Shown: positions 1-10,152, numbered from the stretch's first letter. The stretch: DNA of 64,000 bases from Beijerinckiaceae bacterium (GCA_947452005.1 CANGBC010000005.1:62001-126000); one strand, 5' to 3'. The notes: a model not told the origin generated them from the sequence alone. Numbers and translations: made by a program.

Positions 1-978
1 AGGCGCCATCAGGAAGAAGGGATTGTCCATCGCTTCCGGATTGGCCAGCAGCAGCGCACCCTGCCCGAGATAATTGATGATCAGGGCGGGCAGCACGAAG
101 AACGACCAAGCCAGCTGAATTGGGCGGCGACCAAAATGGCCCATGTCGGCGTAGAGCGCTTCCGCACCCGTCACAGCCAGAAAGACGGAGCCCATCACAA
201 CGAAGCTCAGCAGCCCGTGCGAGAACAGGAAGGTCAGGCCGTAGAGCGGATTGAACGCATACAGAATGCGCGGTGCATCGCCCAGATGCGACGCGCCCAT
301 CGCCGCCAGCGACAGAAACCAGATGACCATGATGGGGCCAAAAAATTTCGCCACACTGCCCGTGCCATGGCTTTGCACCATGAACAAAGTGATCAGGATC
401 ACGAAGGTGATGGGCAAAATATAATGGTCGAGCGCGGGGGCGACGAGTTTCAGGCCTTCAACGGCTGAGAGCACGGAAATGGCGGGCGTGATGATGGCAT
501 CGCCCGTAAAGAGCGAAGCGCCCAAAATGCCCAAAAACAAAACGCCAATGGATTTGCGGCCAATGGCCGATTGCGCCAGCGCCATCAAAGCCAGCGTGCC
601 GCCTTCGCCACGGTTGTCGGCGCGCATGACGAAGATGACATATTTGATGGTGACGATCAGAAACAAAGCCCAGATGAGCAGCGAGACCACGCCCAGCACA
701 TTCTCATCATGCGAGCCCACACCTGCCGTATGGGCCAGCGATTCACGCAAGGCGTAAAGCGGGCTGGTGCCAATGTCGCCATAGACGACGCCGATGGAGC
801 CCAGCGTCAGCGAGGCCAGGCTGCCGTGGCTGTGCCCATGATCATGCCCATGACCCTGCCCATGACCCTGCCCATGACCCTGCCCATGGTCGTGATGATC
901 GTGGGACCCGTTCGCGCCGTGCGGCGCTGTGCCGGCTTCGGTATTGAGCAAGCTTTGGTCTGACGGGCCGTGGGGCAT
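1..978 (-). CDS. kup: Low-affinity potassium transporter Kup, partial (C-terminus beyond left edge)
   Basis: My translation of the minus strand from ATG at 978: [80 protein letters not shown]...; [14 protein letters not shown] is the Kup/HAK signature. Open to window position 1, so absent from the ORF track. Confidence 0.93.
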   Translation of the reverse strand, partial: MPHGPSDQSLLNTEAGTAPHGANGSHDHHDHGQGHGQGHGQGHGHDHGHSHGSLASLTLGSIGVVYGDIGTSPLYALRESLAHTAGVGSHDENVLGVVSLLIWALFLIVTIKYVIFVMRADNRGEGGTLALMALAQSAIGRKSIGVLFLGILGASLFTGDAIITPAISVLSAVEGLKLVAPALDHYILPITFVILITLFMVQSHGTGSVAKFFGPIMVIWFLSLAAMGASHLGDAPRILYAFNPLYGLTFLFSHGLLSFVVMGSVFLAVTGAEALYADMGHFGRRPIQLAWSFFVLPALIINYLGQGALLLANPEAMDNPFFLMAP

Positions 979-1167
979 GAAATGCGTCCTTAGAGGCTAT
1001 TCCTCTGGTGGCCTGCCGTGCAGGCCCGCGGGCATATACTCCTTTCCGCAATGCGAGAGAAGAGGCAACGCCCGAGCCAGACAAAGATAATGGCTAGGCC
1101 GGCCTACAGGTTGCCAAAGTGGTCCCCCGGGCCCGAAGCGCTTGCCCGAAGCACCCGATTTTGAGAC

Positions 1168-3669
1168 ATGAAGCCTATGGCCGACGCGTCCTCCGACTTT
1201 ACCTTTGCCCTGCCCATTGATGCAGTGCTGGGAGAGTTGCGCGCAAAAACCGGGACACAAACCCGCCTTGTGCTGGTCGCCCCGCCCGGCGCTGGCAAAA
1301 CGACGCGCGTGCCGCTGGTCCTGAAGGACGAGCCGTTTGCCGCTGGCGGCAAGATCATTCTGCTGGAGCCACGACGCCTGGCCGCGCGCGCCGCCGCGGA
1401 GCGCATGGCCGCGACCCTGGGTGAACAGGTCGGCGAGACGGTGGGCCTGCGCGTACGCCTGCAATCGCGCATCTCCGCCAAGACGCGGATCGAAGTCGTC
1501 ACCGAGGGCGTCTTTGCGCGGATGATCCTGGATGACCCAGAGCTGAAAGGCGTGGCCGCTGTTGTCTTCGACGAATTCCACGAGCGCTCGCTCGATGCGG
1601 ATCTGGGCCTTGCACTCGCGCTCGAAGCGCAAGCAGGTCTGCGCGAAGATCTGCGCATTCTAGTCATGTCGGCGACACTTGATGGCGCGCGCGTCTCGAA
1701 ACTGATGAGTGACTGCCCGGTCATTGTCAGTGAAGGCCGCGCTTACCCCATCGACACACGCCACCTGCCACGCGAAGCGCGCTCGCGCCTCGATGAAGAT
1801 ATGGTGCGCGCCATTCAGACGGCGCTACGCGCAGAGACGGGCTCTATTCTGGCTTTTCTGCCAGGCCAAGGCGAAATCCGCCGCGTCGCGCAAATGCTCG
1901 AGGGCAAATTGCCAGCCAATGCTGAGCTTGCTCCCCTCTATGGCGCCATGGATCGGGCCGCGCAGGATCGCGCGGTGCTGCCTGCCAAAGCGGGCCAGCG
2001 AAAAATTGTGCTCGCGACATCTATAGCCGAAACCTCGCTCACCATTGAAGGCGTGCGTGTGGTGATCGACAGCGGGCTGGCACGTGTGCCGCGTTTCGAG
2101 CCTGATCTTGGCCTCACACGATTGGAAACCGTGCGCGTGTCGCGCGCTGCCGCAGACCAGCGGCGTGGCCGCGCAGGCCGCACAGAACCCGGCATTTGTT
2201 ACAGACTGTGGGAAGAAGCAGGCACCGGTGCGCTGGAGGCTTTTTCGCAACCAGAAATTCTCTCCGCTGATCTCTCAAGCCTCTTGCTCGATCTCGCCGC
2301 ATGGGGCGTGCGCGATCCCCATCAACTCGCCTGGCTCGATGCCCCGCCCGCGCCCGCGCTCAAAGAGGCCCGCCAATTGCTGGTTTCTTTGGATGCACTC
2401 GATGATGAAGGCGCTATCACGCCGCAAGGCCAAGCCATTCGCGCGCTGGCGCTCCCACCGCGTCTCGCACGCATGGTGATTGAAGCCGCCCGCCAAGGCG
2501 AAGCGCGGCTGGCGGCTGATCTCGCAGCCGTGCTGGTTGAGCGGGGACTGGGCGGCGAGCGCATTGATCTGGCCGAACGGGTTGAAAATTTCCGCCGCGA
2601 CCGCGCACAACGCGCCGAGGATGCACGCCGTCTTGCGCGCGGATTTGCTGATGAGGCCGCGCGCCAGACGGGTCGCAAAGATCAGGACGGTGGCGACCTC
2701 TCCGATTGCGGGCGTCTGATTGCCATTGCCTATCCCGACCGCATTGCCAAAGCGCGCGGGCGCGAGGGTGAGTTTTTGATGGTCAATGGCCGCGCGGGCG
2801 CGATGGAAGCCCATGAGCGCTTGGCGCGCGCGCCTTTTCTGGCCGTGGCCGAAATCTCGGGACGTGCGGGCGCTGCGCGCATTCTGGCGGGGGCTGCTCT
2901 CACCACTGAAGATGTGGAAGCCATTGCAGGCGCGCAGATTGTCGAGCGCGATGAAGTCACTTTTGACAAACCAAGCACGAGCCTGCGCCGCAGACGCGCG
3001 CGCAAGCTGGGTGCGATTGCACTGGCTGAACAAATTTTGGCCGTGGAGGCCAATGCACAAACGGCGGCCGCACTTGCCAAAGGTGCGGCTTCTGTTGGCA
3101 TCGACAAATTGCCTTGGACCAAATCGCAGAACCAATGGCGTGACCGCGTCATGTTTCTGCGCCGCGCGGAGGGTGAGGATTGGCCCGACCTCTCCGATGC
3201 AGCGCTCGCGCAAACGCCCGAAGATTGGCTCGCACCTTTCATTGAAGGGCGCACATCGCTGAATGCGATCAGCGCGAATGATCTGGATGCAGCCTTGTCG
3301 GCGCTTCTGCCTTGGGAGATGACGCGCCGATTGGATGCTGAAGCGCCCACGCATTTTGAAGCCCCCACAGGCTCGCGCGTTGCGGTTGATTATGAGGCCG
3401 ACGGCGGGCCTGTGCTGGCCATCCGCGTGCAGGAATTGTTTGGCCTCTCGACGCATCCTGCGCTGGCCGGCGGGCGCGTGCCGCTGACCTTGCATCTGCT
3501 CTCGCCGGCCCACAGGCCGATCCAGATCACCAAAGACCTGCCCGGTTTCTGGAAAGGCTCATGGGCGGCTGTAAAATCCGACATGAAAGGCCGCTACCCC
3601 CGCCACCCCTGGCCCGACGATCCGGCAGCCGCCGCACCCACCACAAGGGCGAAGCCGCGGGGGACGTAG
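1168..3669 (+). CDS. hrpB: ATP-dependent helicase HrpB
   Basis: 833 aa; Walker A APPGAGKTT, DEFH box (VVFDEFHERS), QRRGRAGR motif VI, HrpB-type C-terminus. Confidence 0.93.
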   Translation: MKPMADASSDFTFALPIDAVLGELRAKTGTQTRLVLVAPPGAGKTTRVPLVLKDEPFAAGGKIILLEPRRLAARAAAERMAATLGEQVGETVGLRVRLQSRISAKTRIEVVTEGVFARMILDDPELKGVAAVVFDEFHERSLDADLGLALALEAQAGLREDLRILVMSATLDGARVSKLMSDCPVIVSEGRAYPIDTRHLPREARSRLDEDMVRAIQTALRAETGSILAFLPGQGEIRRVAQMLEGKLPANAELAPLYGAMDRAAQDRAVLPAKAGQRKIVLATSIAETSLTIEGVRVVIDSGLARVPRFEPDLGLTRLETVRVSRAAADQRRGRAGRTEPGICYRLWEEAGTGALEAFSQPEILSADLSSLLLDLAAWGVRDPHQLAWLDAPPAPALKEARQLLVSLDALDDEGAITPQGQAIRALALPPRLARMVIEAARQGEARLAADLAAVLVERGLGGERIDLAERVENFRRDRAQRAEDARRLARGFADEAARQTGRKDQDGGDLSDCGRLIAIAYPDRIAKARGREGEFLMVNGRAGAMEAHERLARAPFLAVAEISGRAGAARILAGAALTTEDVEAIAGAQIVERDEVTFDKPSTSLRRRRARKLGAIALAEQILAVEANAQTAAALAKGAASVGIDKLPWTKSQNQWRDRVMFLRRAEGEDWPDLSDAALAQTPEDWLAPFIEGRTSLNAISANDLDAALSALLPWEMTRRLDAEAPTHFEAPTGSRVAVDYEADGGPVLAIRVQELFGLSTHPALAGGRVPLTLHLLSPAHRPIQITKDLPGFWKGSWAAVKSDMKGRYPRHPWPDDPAAAAPTTRAKPRGT

Positions 3670-3679
3670 CGGCCAACCA

Positions 3680-3796
3680 CCCTCCCCCTTGAGGGGAGGG
3701 ACGACTCGGGCGCATGCCCGAGCGGTGTGGGGGTCGCGACATGCTGCAAGAGCGCGCGACCCCCACCCCTAACCCTTCCCCTCAAGGGGGAGGGGG
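3680..3796. repeat. Intergenic palindromic repeat (ccctcccccttgaggggaggg ... ccttcccctcaagggggagggg)
   Basis: Outer inverted arms, inner hairpins ctcgggc-gcat-gcccgag and gtgggggtcgcg/cgcgacccccac. Confidence 0.75.
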
Positions 3797-3891
3797 ACAG
3801 TCCCGTTTCTTTCTGTTCATGAAATGTTCTTGACGTGATCAGAAACATCAGCGAAGCTTCTGCCTGCCCTTGCGGCAGATGGAGCGGGATC

Positions 3892-5430
3892 ATGGTGGTC
3901 AGGGTTGCGACAGTTGCCTTTGAAGGGATCGAGGCCCGCCCGGTCGACGTGCAGGTGCAGATTGCCAATGGCAATGTCGCCTTTGCGGTCGTGGGGCTGG
4001 GCGACAAGGCGGTGGGAGAATCGCGCGAGCGGGTGCGCGGCGCGCTGATTGCCTCAGGGCTCGCCATGCCCGCGCGCCGTGTCATCGTCAATCTGGCGCC
4101 TGCCGACATGCCCAAAGAAGGCAGCCATTATGATCTGCCCATTGCGCTGGCCATAATGACGGCGATGGGGGCCATTCCCTCTGACGCGCTGGCCGGCTTC
4201 ACCATTCTTGGCGAATTGGCGCTTGATGGCTCGATCACACCCGTGGCCGGATGCCTGCCTGCAGCGGTTGCCGCCAATATGCGAGGCCACGGCCTGATCT
4301 GTCCGGCCGCCTGCGGAGCCGAAGCCGCCTGGGCCTCGGCCGAGATTGATATTCTCGCACCCCGCTCGCTGATCCAGCTCGCCAATCATTTCAAGGGCAC
4401 GCAGGTTCTGTCGCGGCCCACCCCCGCCATTCGCGCAAGCGGCGCGCCGCAACCTGATCTTGCCGACATCAAAGGACAGGAAGGCGCCAAACGCGCGCTC
4501 GAGATTGCCGCGGCTGGCGGCCATCACCTGCTGATGAATGGGCCCCCGGGAGCAGGCAAAAGCATGCTGGCGGCGCGATTGCCCTCCATTCTGCCGCCAC
4601 TCTCGCCGCGCGAATTGCTCGAAGTGTCGATGATCCATTCTGTCGCCGGATTATTAGCGGGTGGCGAATTGACGGATCGGCGTCCGTTTCGCGCGCCCCA
4701 TCATTCAGCCTCCATGGCCGCGCTCACAGGTGGCGGCTTGCATGCACGCCCGGGCGAAGTGTCGCTGGCCCATCATGGTGTGCTGTTTCTCGATGAACTG
4801 CCGGAATTTTCCATGCAGGCGCTCGACTCGCTGCGCCAACCGATTGAAACCGGCGAAGTCAGCGTGTCGCGCGCCAATCATCGCGTGACATATCCCGCGC
4901 GTTTCCAGCTGGTCGCGGCCATGAACCCCTGTCGCTGTGGACATGCCACAGACCCGGGGCACGCCTGCTCGCGCCAACCCAATACGCGATGCATGGCGCA
5001 ATATCAGGCACGGCTCTCCGGCCCTCTGCTTGATCGTTTCGACATGGCGATTGAAGTGCCAGCTGTTTCGGCCAGCGATCTGTTGCTGCCGCCTGCGGCT
5101 GAAGGCTCGCGCGAAGTGGCGCTGCGCGTGGCGCGCGCGCGTGGGATCCAGCGCCAGCGTTTTGTGGACATGGGCCTGCCGCAATTCGACACCAATGCCG
5201 CCGCCCCCGCGCAAGTTGTCGAGCGCATGGCCCAACCCGATACGGCGGGTGCCCAACTCATCCGCGAAGCGGCAGATCGCCTGCGTCTCACCGCACGCGG
5301 TTTCCACCGCGTGTTGAAACTCGCCCGCACTTTGGCCGATCTCGACGAATCAGAGGCGGTGCGCCGCATTCATGTGGCGGAAGCCCTCTCATGGCGAGGC
5401 CGGCCTGCGCCTGCGGCCGAGGTCGCCTGA
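3892..5430 (+). CDS. YifB/ComM-family Mg chelatase-like AAA ATPase
   Basis: MVVRVATVAFEGIEARPVDVQVQIANGNVAFAVVGLGDKAVGESRERV..., GPPGAGKSMLA Walker A, PCRCGH zinc-binding region. ATG at 3892 chosen over the track start at 3835 on N-terminal similarity. Confidence 0.9.
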   Translation: MVVRVATVAFEGIEARPVDVQVQIANGNVAFAVVGLGDKAVGESRERVRGALIASGLAMPARRVIVNLAPADMPKEGSHYDLPIALAIMTAMGAIPSDALAGFTILGELALDGSITPVAGCLPAAVAANMRGHGLICPAACGAEAAWASAEIDILAPRSLIQLANHFKGTQVLSRPTPAIRASGAPQPDLADIKGQEGAKRALEIAAAGGHHLLMNGPPGAGKSMLAARLPSILPPLSPRELLEVSMIHSVAGLLAGGELTDRRPFRAPHHSASMAALTGGGLHARPGEVSLAHHGVLFLDELPEFSMQALDSLRQPIETGEVSVSRANHRVTYPARFQLVAAMNPCRCGHATDPGHACSRQPNTRCMAQYQARLSGPLLDRFDMAIEVPAVSASDLLLPPAAEGSREVALRVARARGIQRQRFVDMGLPQFDTNAAAPAQVVERMAQPDTAGAQLIREAADRLRLTARGFHRVLKLARTLADLDESEAVRRIHVAEALSWRGRPAPAAEVA

Positions 5431-5445
5431 TCACACAGACTTTTA

Positions 5446-5461
5446 TGCGCCCACTGGCGCA
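5446..5461. terminator. Short perfect hairpin TGCGCC-CACT-GGCGCA downstream of comM-like gene
   Basis: 6-bp perfect stem with 4-nt loop 16 nt after the stop codon; no T-tract, so only a weak terminator candidate. Confidence 0.25.
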
Positions 5462-5529
5462 TCGGCAGAAATGTCATAAAAGCTTCGGACAAATGTGATG
5501 TCTGGCGTTTCATCAGGGGGTGAAGACGC

Positions 5530-6441
5530 ATGGCATTGATGAGTGCATCGACCGATATGATCCGGACGGCATTTCAGGCGGGGTTGAACGTGCTTCCCAA
5601 AGCAATGCCGCGCGCCGTGCGTGACCATGGCACGCTCGATCCTTGTCTGGGCCGCATCGGCTCCCTCGAAGTGCGCCTCGCCATCACCAAGAAGGACATT
5701 CGCCGCGCGCAGAAATTGCGCTTTCGCGTGTTTTTTGAAGAGGGCGGCGCGATTGCCGATGCGCGCTCGAATCTGTCGCGCCGCGACATTTGCCCCTTTG
5801 ATCGCATTTGTGACCACATGCTGGTCATCGACCATGATGCGCGCAGCAAATTCGGGCGCAAAAAGCCGAAAGTGGTCGGCACCTATCGCCTGCTGCGCCA
5901 AGAGATTGCCGACAAGAATGGCGGCTTCTACAGCGCGCAAGAATTTGATCTGGCGCCGCTGCTGGCCCGCCACACAGGCACGCGCTTTCTCGAACTGGGT
6001 CGCTCCTGCGTCTTGGCCGAATATCGTTCCAAGCGCACGATCGAGCTGCTCTGGCGCGGCATTGCCAGCTATATGCAGCATTACCGCATCGGCGCGATGA
6101 TCGGCTGCGCGTCGTTTGAGGGCACCAATCCGCTGGCGCTCGCCTTGCCGCTGTCCTTCCTGCACCACCATGCAACGGGCGAAGGCGACTGGTCGGCGCA
6201 AGCCCTACCCGAGCGTTTCGTCTCAATGGATATGATTTCGAAAGAAGCCATCGACCTGCGCCGCGCGCTCGATGCTTTGCCAACCCTCATTCGCGGCTAT
6301 TTGCGCGTGGGTGCAAAATTTGGTGCGGGCGCTGTGATCGACCGGCAATTTGGCACGACCGATGTGCTGGTGATTTTGCCGGTTGCGGCGATTGACGCGA
6401 AATATCTCGAGCATTTCTCGCCAGCTCAACGGGCGGCGTAA
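5530..6441 (+). CDS. GNAT/OlsB-like acyltransferase (ornithine-lipid acyltransferase or hemolysin-like family)
   Basis: LAITKKDIRRAQKLRFRVFFEEGG ... CDHMLVIDHD ... VVGTYRLLRQEIA ... FLELGRSCVLAEYRSKRTIELLWRGIASY resembles OlsB/hemolysin-like GNAT proteins. Confidence 0.8.
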   Translation: MALMSASTDMIRTAFQAGLNVLPKAMPRAVRDHGTLDPCLGRIGSLEVRLAITKKDIRRAQKLRFRVFFEEGGAIADARSNLSRRDICPFDRICDHMLVIDHDARSKFGRKKPKVVGTYRLLRQEIADKNGGFYSAQEFDLAPLLARHTGTRFLELGRSCVLAEYRSKRTIELLWRGIASYMQHYRIGAMIGCASFEGTNPLALALPLSFLHHHATGEGDWSAQALPERFVSMDMISKEAIDLRRALDALPTLIRGYLRVGAKFGAGAVIDRQFGTTDVLVILPVAAIDAKYLEHFSPAQRAA

Positions 6442-6452
6442 CAGCCGCCCAT

Positions 6453-6494
6453 CCCCCTCCCCCTTGAGGGGAGGGGCTAGGGGTGGGGGGAGGG
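6453..6494. repeat. Partial copy of the same intergenic repeat (ccccctcccccttgaggggaggggctaggggtgggggg)
   Basis: Shares the CTCCCCCTTGAGGGGAGGGGCTAGGGGTGGGGG core. Confidence 0.65.
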
Positions 6495-6503
6495 TGATGA
6501 GTG

Positions 6504-7355
6504 CTACGCTCGTAATGACGGATCGTGTTCCAGAAGGGCGCGCAGCCCTTCCCGATAGGTCGGATACTGAAACTCAAAACCCAATTCGCTTTTAATACGC
6601 GCATTAGAGACGCGCTTGTTCTCGCCATAGAAAGAGCGTGCCATGGGCGACATGTCGGTCGTCTCAAAATCGCACTCGGGCGGCGATGCCAACCCCAATA
6701 ATTGCGCTGCATATTCCACGACATCTTGGGGTGGCGCAGGCTCGTCATCCGTCACGTTGTAAATGCGACCCGGCTGGCCGCGCGCGATACAGGCGGCAAT
6801 CGCATCGGCAATATGTTCGACATGGATGCGATTGAAAACCTGGCCCGGCTTGATGATGCGCCGCGCTGTGCCCTCGCGCAGATTGACCAACGCATTGCGG
6901 CCCGGCCCATAGATTCCAGACAGACGCAGAATGTCGAGCTCGGCACCAATGTCAGCCGCACATTCGCTCCATTCCTGCTCGGCCGCCAAGCGCGCATGCG
7001 AGCGCTCGGCCACCGGTACGCAAGGCGTGTCCTCATTCACCCACGCGCCCTGATGATCGCCATAAACGCCAACCGTCGACAGATAGATGATGCGCGTGGC
7101 GCTGGTGAGCGCCAGAGCGTCATCATAGAGGCGCAACACAGGATCGCTTTCAGCATCGGGGGGCGCTGAGATCAGCAGCACGTCGGCCTGCGTCAAAGCG
7201 TCCTGCGCCTCAGAGAAGAGAAGCGGCGTCACGCCTTCCATCTGCGCCTTCTTCTCGGGGCTGCGCGTGGTTGCAAAAATGTCGGAAAAAATATCGCCGT
7301 AGCGCGCGACAAAGGCATGAGTGGAATAGCCGTGGCCGAAGATCAAAAGGTTCAT
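6504..7355 (-). CDS. NAD(P)-dependent epimerase/dehydratase (extended SDR, YeeZ-like)
   Basis: MNLLIFGHGYSTHAFVARYG N-terminal Rossmann; YLSTVGVYGDHQGAWVNEDTP; LSGIYGPGRNALVNLREG. ATG at 7355 overlaps the queG stop (ATGA). Confidence 0.82.
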   Translation of the reverse strand: MNLLIFGHGYSTHAFVARYGDIFSDIFATTRSPEKKAQMEGVTPLLFSEAQDALTQADVLLISAPPDAESDPVLRLYDDALALTSATRIIYLSTVGVYGDHQGAWVNEDTPCVPVAERSHARLAAEQEWSECAADIGAELDILRLSGIYGPGRNALVNLREGTARRIIKPGQVFNRIHVEHIADAIAACIARGQPGRIYNVTDDEPAPPQDVVEYAAQLLGLASPPECDFETTDMSPMARSFYGENKRVSNARIKSELGFEFQYPTYREGLRALLEHDPSLRA

Positions 7356-8488
7356 GCGATTTCTCCCAGCGCGCGCCATTCGGCTTGCACGCTGTCATCT
7401 GTTTCATCTTGATGGTCGTGCGCGAGCACTGCGATGTCGTCACGTGAAAAAAGCTGGCCCAAAGCCCAAACGGCCATGGCGCGCACCTGAGGATCAGTGA
7501 AGCTCAGATTTTCGATCACATGCGGGCGCAAGCCAGCGTCGCCCGAATTGCCGATGGCAATCATCAGATTGCGTCGGAAACGCGAAAGCCCGATGCGCTT
7601 GATCGGCGAGCCCGAGAAATGCGCGCGAAAAGCTGCATCATCAAGGCGCGCCAGCGCATCGAGATCAGGTGCGCGCAAATCATCACGCGCCTGCAATTTC
7701 GCTTCGCGGGCGACTTGCGCGAATTTGTTCCAGGGGCAGGCGGCCAGACAATCATCGCAGCCATAAATGCGATTGCCCATGGCCTTGCGAAACTCGGTCG
7801 CAATCGGCCCGTGGTGCTCAATCGTCAGATAAGAAATGCAGCGGCGCGCATCAAGCTTGTAGGGCGCGGGAAAGGCTTGCGTCGGACAAGCATCAACGCA
7901 GGCAGAACATGTCCCGCAATGATCGATCTCGGGCTCATCAGCCGGCAGATCAATATTGAGAAAGATCGAACCCAGAAAGAGCCACGAGCCAAATTCGCGC
8001 GAGACAAGATTGGTGTGCTTGCCCTGCCAGCCAAGACCCGCTGCTGCCGCCAGCGGCTTTTCCATCACAGGCGCTGTATCGACGAAAACTTTCATTTCCA
8101 GCGCAGGTTCTTTTTTGGCCTCGCCCGCAATCCATGAGGCCAGCATTTTCAGGCGGCCTTTGACGAGATCATGATAATCGCGATGACGCGCATAGACGGA
8201 GATGGCGCCTTTGGTTTTTTGCGCCAGCACATCGCGCGGATCAACATCGGGCCCGTAATTCATGCCCAGCATGATGATGGCGCGCACATCCGACCACAGC
8301 ACGCGCGGATCCGCGCGCCGCTCGGCCGTCTCGTGCATCCAGTCCATATCGCCATGCGCGCCCGTATCAAGCCATTCGCTCAGGCGATCCGGCGCATCGG
8401 GGATGGCGTCAGGCTTGACGATGCGCAGAGCATCGAAGCCAAGTTCTTGCGCGCGGGTGCGCAGACGGGTGAGGAAAGCGGCGTTCAG
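7352..8488 (-). CDS. queG: Epoxyqueuosine reductase QueG
   Basis: HCGTCSACVDACPTQAFPAPYKLDARRCISYLTIEHHG and CDDCLAACPWNKFA: two 4Fe-4S motifs typical of QueG. The track ORF extends to 8698 but overlaps GST; homology-like sequence begins after a CTG at 8488-8486 (see findings). Confidence 0.9.
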   Translation of the reverse strand: MNAAFLTRLRTRAQELGFDALRIVKPDAIPDAPDRLSEWLDTGAHGDMDWMHETAERRADPRVLWSDVRAIIMLGMNYGPDVDPRDVLAQKTKGAISVYARHRDYHDLVKGRLKMLASWIAGEAKKEPALEMKVFVDTAPVMEKPLAAAAGLGWQGKHTNLVSREFGSWLFLGSIFLNIDLPADEPEIDHCGTCSACVDACPTQAFPAPYKLDARRCISYLTIEHHGPIATEFRKAMGNRIYGCDDCLAACPWNKFAQVAREAKLQARDDLRAPDLDALARLDDAAFRAHFSGSPIKRIGLSRFRRNLMIAIGNSGDAGLRPHVIENLSFTDPQVRAMAVWALGQLFSRDDIAVLAHDHQDETDDSVQAEWRALGEIA

Positions 8489-9180
8489 AAATCGAGGTCC
8501 GCATATTCCGGGGACGGTGTGATCCCCGGCAGGCGATCGCTCAGAATCGCGCGGAACGACGGGCGAGACTTCACCCGCGCGTACCAATGTTTTGCCGCTT
8601 CGTCCTCGCCCCATGGCACGTCGCCCAGGAAATCCACGCTCGACAGATGCGCGGCTGCCGCCAGATCGGCATAGGTCATGGTGTCGCCTGCCAGCCAATT
8701 GCGTGACTGCACAAGCCAGCCAATGTAGCGCAGATGATAGCGGATATTCTGGCGCGCAGCACGCACCAACTCCATATCAGGCGCGCCCCCGCCCTGATCC
8801 GAGCGCATCTGGCGCTTGAAGACTTTTTCCTGCAGCAGCCATTGCGTAACTTCGGCAAAGAATTTGGAATTGAACCATTCGAGCAGACGACGCACTTCGA
8901 CGCGCCCAGCCGGGTCTTCGGGCATCAGGCGGCGTGCGCCCAAAGCGAGCCCACGTGTCTCATCGAGATATTCGGCAATGACATTGGCCCCGACAATGGC
9001 CGAGACCATCTGGCCATCGGTCAGAACGGGCGTCGTATTGGCGGGGTTGAGAATCAGAAACTCTTGGCGGCGCTCGAAAATGCGCTCCTCGATCATCTCG
9101 GGTTCCATGCCATATTCGGCCAGCACAATCCGGATGAAACGCGAATGAGGACAGAACGGATGATAGTAAAGCTGCGCCAT
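8485..9180 (-). CDS. Glutathione S-transferase family protein
   Basis: MAQLYYHPFCPHSRFIRIVLAEYGMEPEMIEERIF...LILNPANTTPVL...: GST N-terminal thioredoxin fold and alpha C-domain. ATG at 9180. Confidence 0.88.
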   Translation of the reverse strand: MAQLYYHPFCPHSRFIRIVLAEYGMEPEMIEERIFERRQEFLILNPANTTPVLTDGQMVSAIVGANVIAEYLDETRGLALGARRLMPEDPAGRVEVRRLLEWFNSKFFAEVTQWLLQEKVFKRQMRSDQGGGAPDMELVRAARQNIRYHLRYIGWLVQSRNWLAGDTMTYADLAAAAHLSSVDFLGDVPWGEDEAAKHWYARVKSRPSFRAILSDRLPGITPSPEYADLDF

Positions 9181-9345
9181 AACGCCCCGCACCGACCACG
9201 AACAAACCTTGCGCGAATTGCCAAGGTGGATTGAATTGCGCTCTCCGTATAGAACCGGATGGCAAGGCTCACAACCCGAATCGCATGAGACATGCAATTG
9301 GTTGAGTTGCCTGTGTTCCAAACCGTTCTGGTTAAGGAGAGGTTA

Positions 9346-10149
9346 ATGTCGCTGATCGACGCACTGAAAGCTTTGCTGTTAGGCGGAATTGAAGGCCTCA
9401 CGGAATTTCTTCCCGTGTCGTCAACAGGACACCTTTTGCTGGCCGGACATTTCCTGGGCTTTGAGTCCAAGGGCAAGTCGTTTGAAGTGCTGGTGCAGCT
9501 CGGCGCCATTCTCGCTATTCTCTATGCCTATGCGCACAAGATCATCACCATCGCGCTTGGGCTGAAAGATGATCCGAAGGCGCGCCGTTTTGTCATCGCC
9601 ATCCTGCTCGCATTCCTCCCCGCCGCCGTGATCGGTGCGGGCGCGCATTCGGTCATCAAAGGCGTGCTGTTCAATCCCTTCATTGTCTGCGTCATGCTGG
9701 TGGCGGGTGGACTCGTGCTGCTGGCCGTGGATGATCTGGCGCCCAAGCCGACCTTTGATGATGCGATGGACATGCCGCTGAAGACTGCGCTGCTCGTTGG
9801 CTTTTTCCAATGTCTGGCCATGGTGCCCGGCGTGTCGCGCTCGGGCGCGACCATTGTGTCGGCCATGTTCTTTGGCGCATCCAAACGCGCGGCCGCAGAA
9901 TTTTCATTCTTCCTCGCCATGCCAACCATGGCAGGTGCCTTCGCTTATGATCTGTTCAAAAATTACAAATTGCTCGAATTCAACGATGTGGCTTTGATCA
10001 TCATCGGCTTTATCGCCGCTTTTGTGTCGGGCTTGTTTGTTGTGCGCGGCTTTTTGCAATTCATCTCGCGCCACGGTTTTGCGTTTTTCGCATGGTGGCG
10101 GATTGTGGTGGGCTCAGCCGGACTGGTGGCACTCTTCGCGCTGAAATAA
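9346..10149 (+). CDS. uppP: Undecaprenyl-diphosphatase UppP/BacA
   Basis: [39 protein letters not shown] ... [37 protein letters not shown]: both BacA signature motifs. Confidence 0.96.
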   Translation: MSLIDALKALLLGGIEGLTEFLPVSSTGHLLLAGHFLGFESKGKSFEVLVQLGAILAILYAYAHKIITIALGLKDDPKARRFVIAILLAFLPAAVIGAGAHSVIKGVLFNPFIVCVMLVAGGLVLLAVDDLAPKPTFDDAMDMPLKTALLVGFFQCLAMVPGVSRSGATIVSAMFFGASKRAAAEFSFFLAMPTMAGAFAYDLFKNYKLLEFNDVALIIIGFIAAFVSGLFVVRGFLQFISRHGFAFFAWWRIVVGSAGLVALFALK

Positions 10150-10152
10150 TTT

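Noticed and set aside
847-882. 12-bp perfect repeats considered as an intergenic iteron array
   Set aside because: They lie inside the kup reading frame and encode the H-G-Q-G repeat; better explained as coding minisatellite.
136-963. Plus-strand ORFs 136-468, 479-757 and 571-963
   Set aside because: Antisense frames of kup, which is read on the minus strand and missing from the ORF track because it is open at the window edge.
2275-3513. 412-aa minus-strand ORF inside hrpB
   Set aside because: Antisense shadow of HrpB.
8489-8698. N-terminal 70-residue extension of the queG ORF (MAGRRHHDLCRSGG...)
   Set aside because: Overlaps the well-supported GST coding region in another frame and does not look like QueG sequence.
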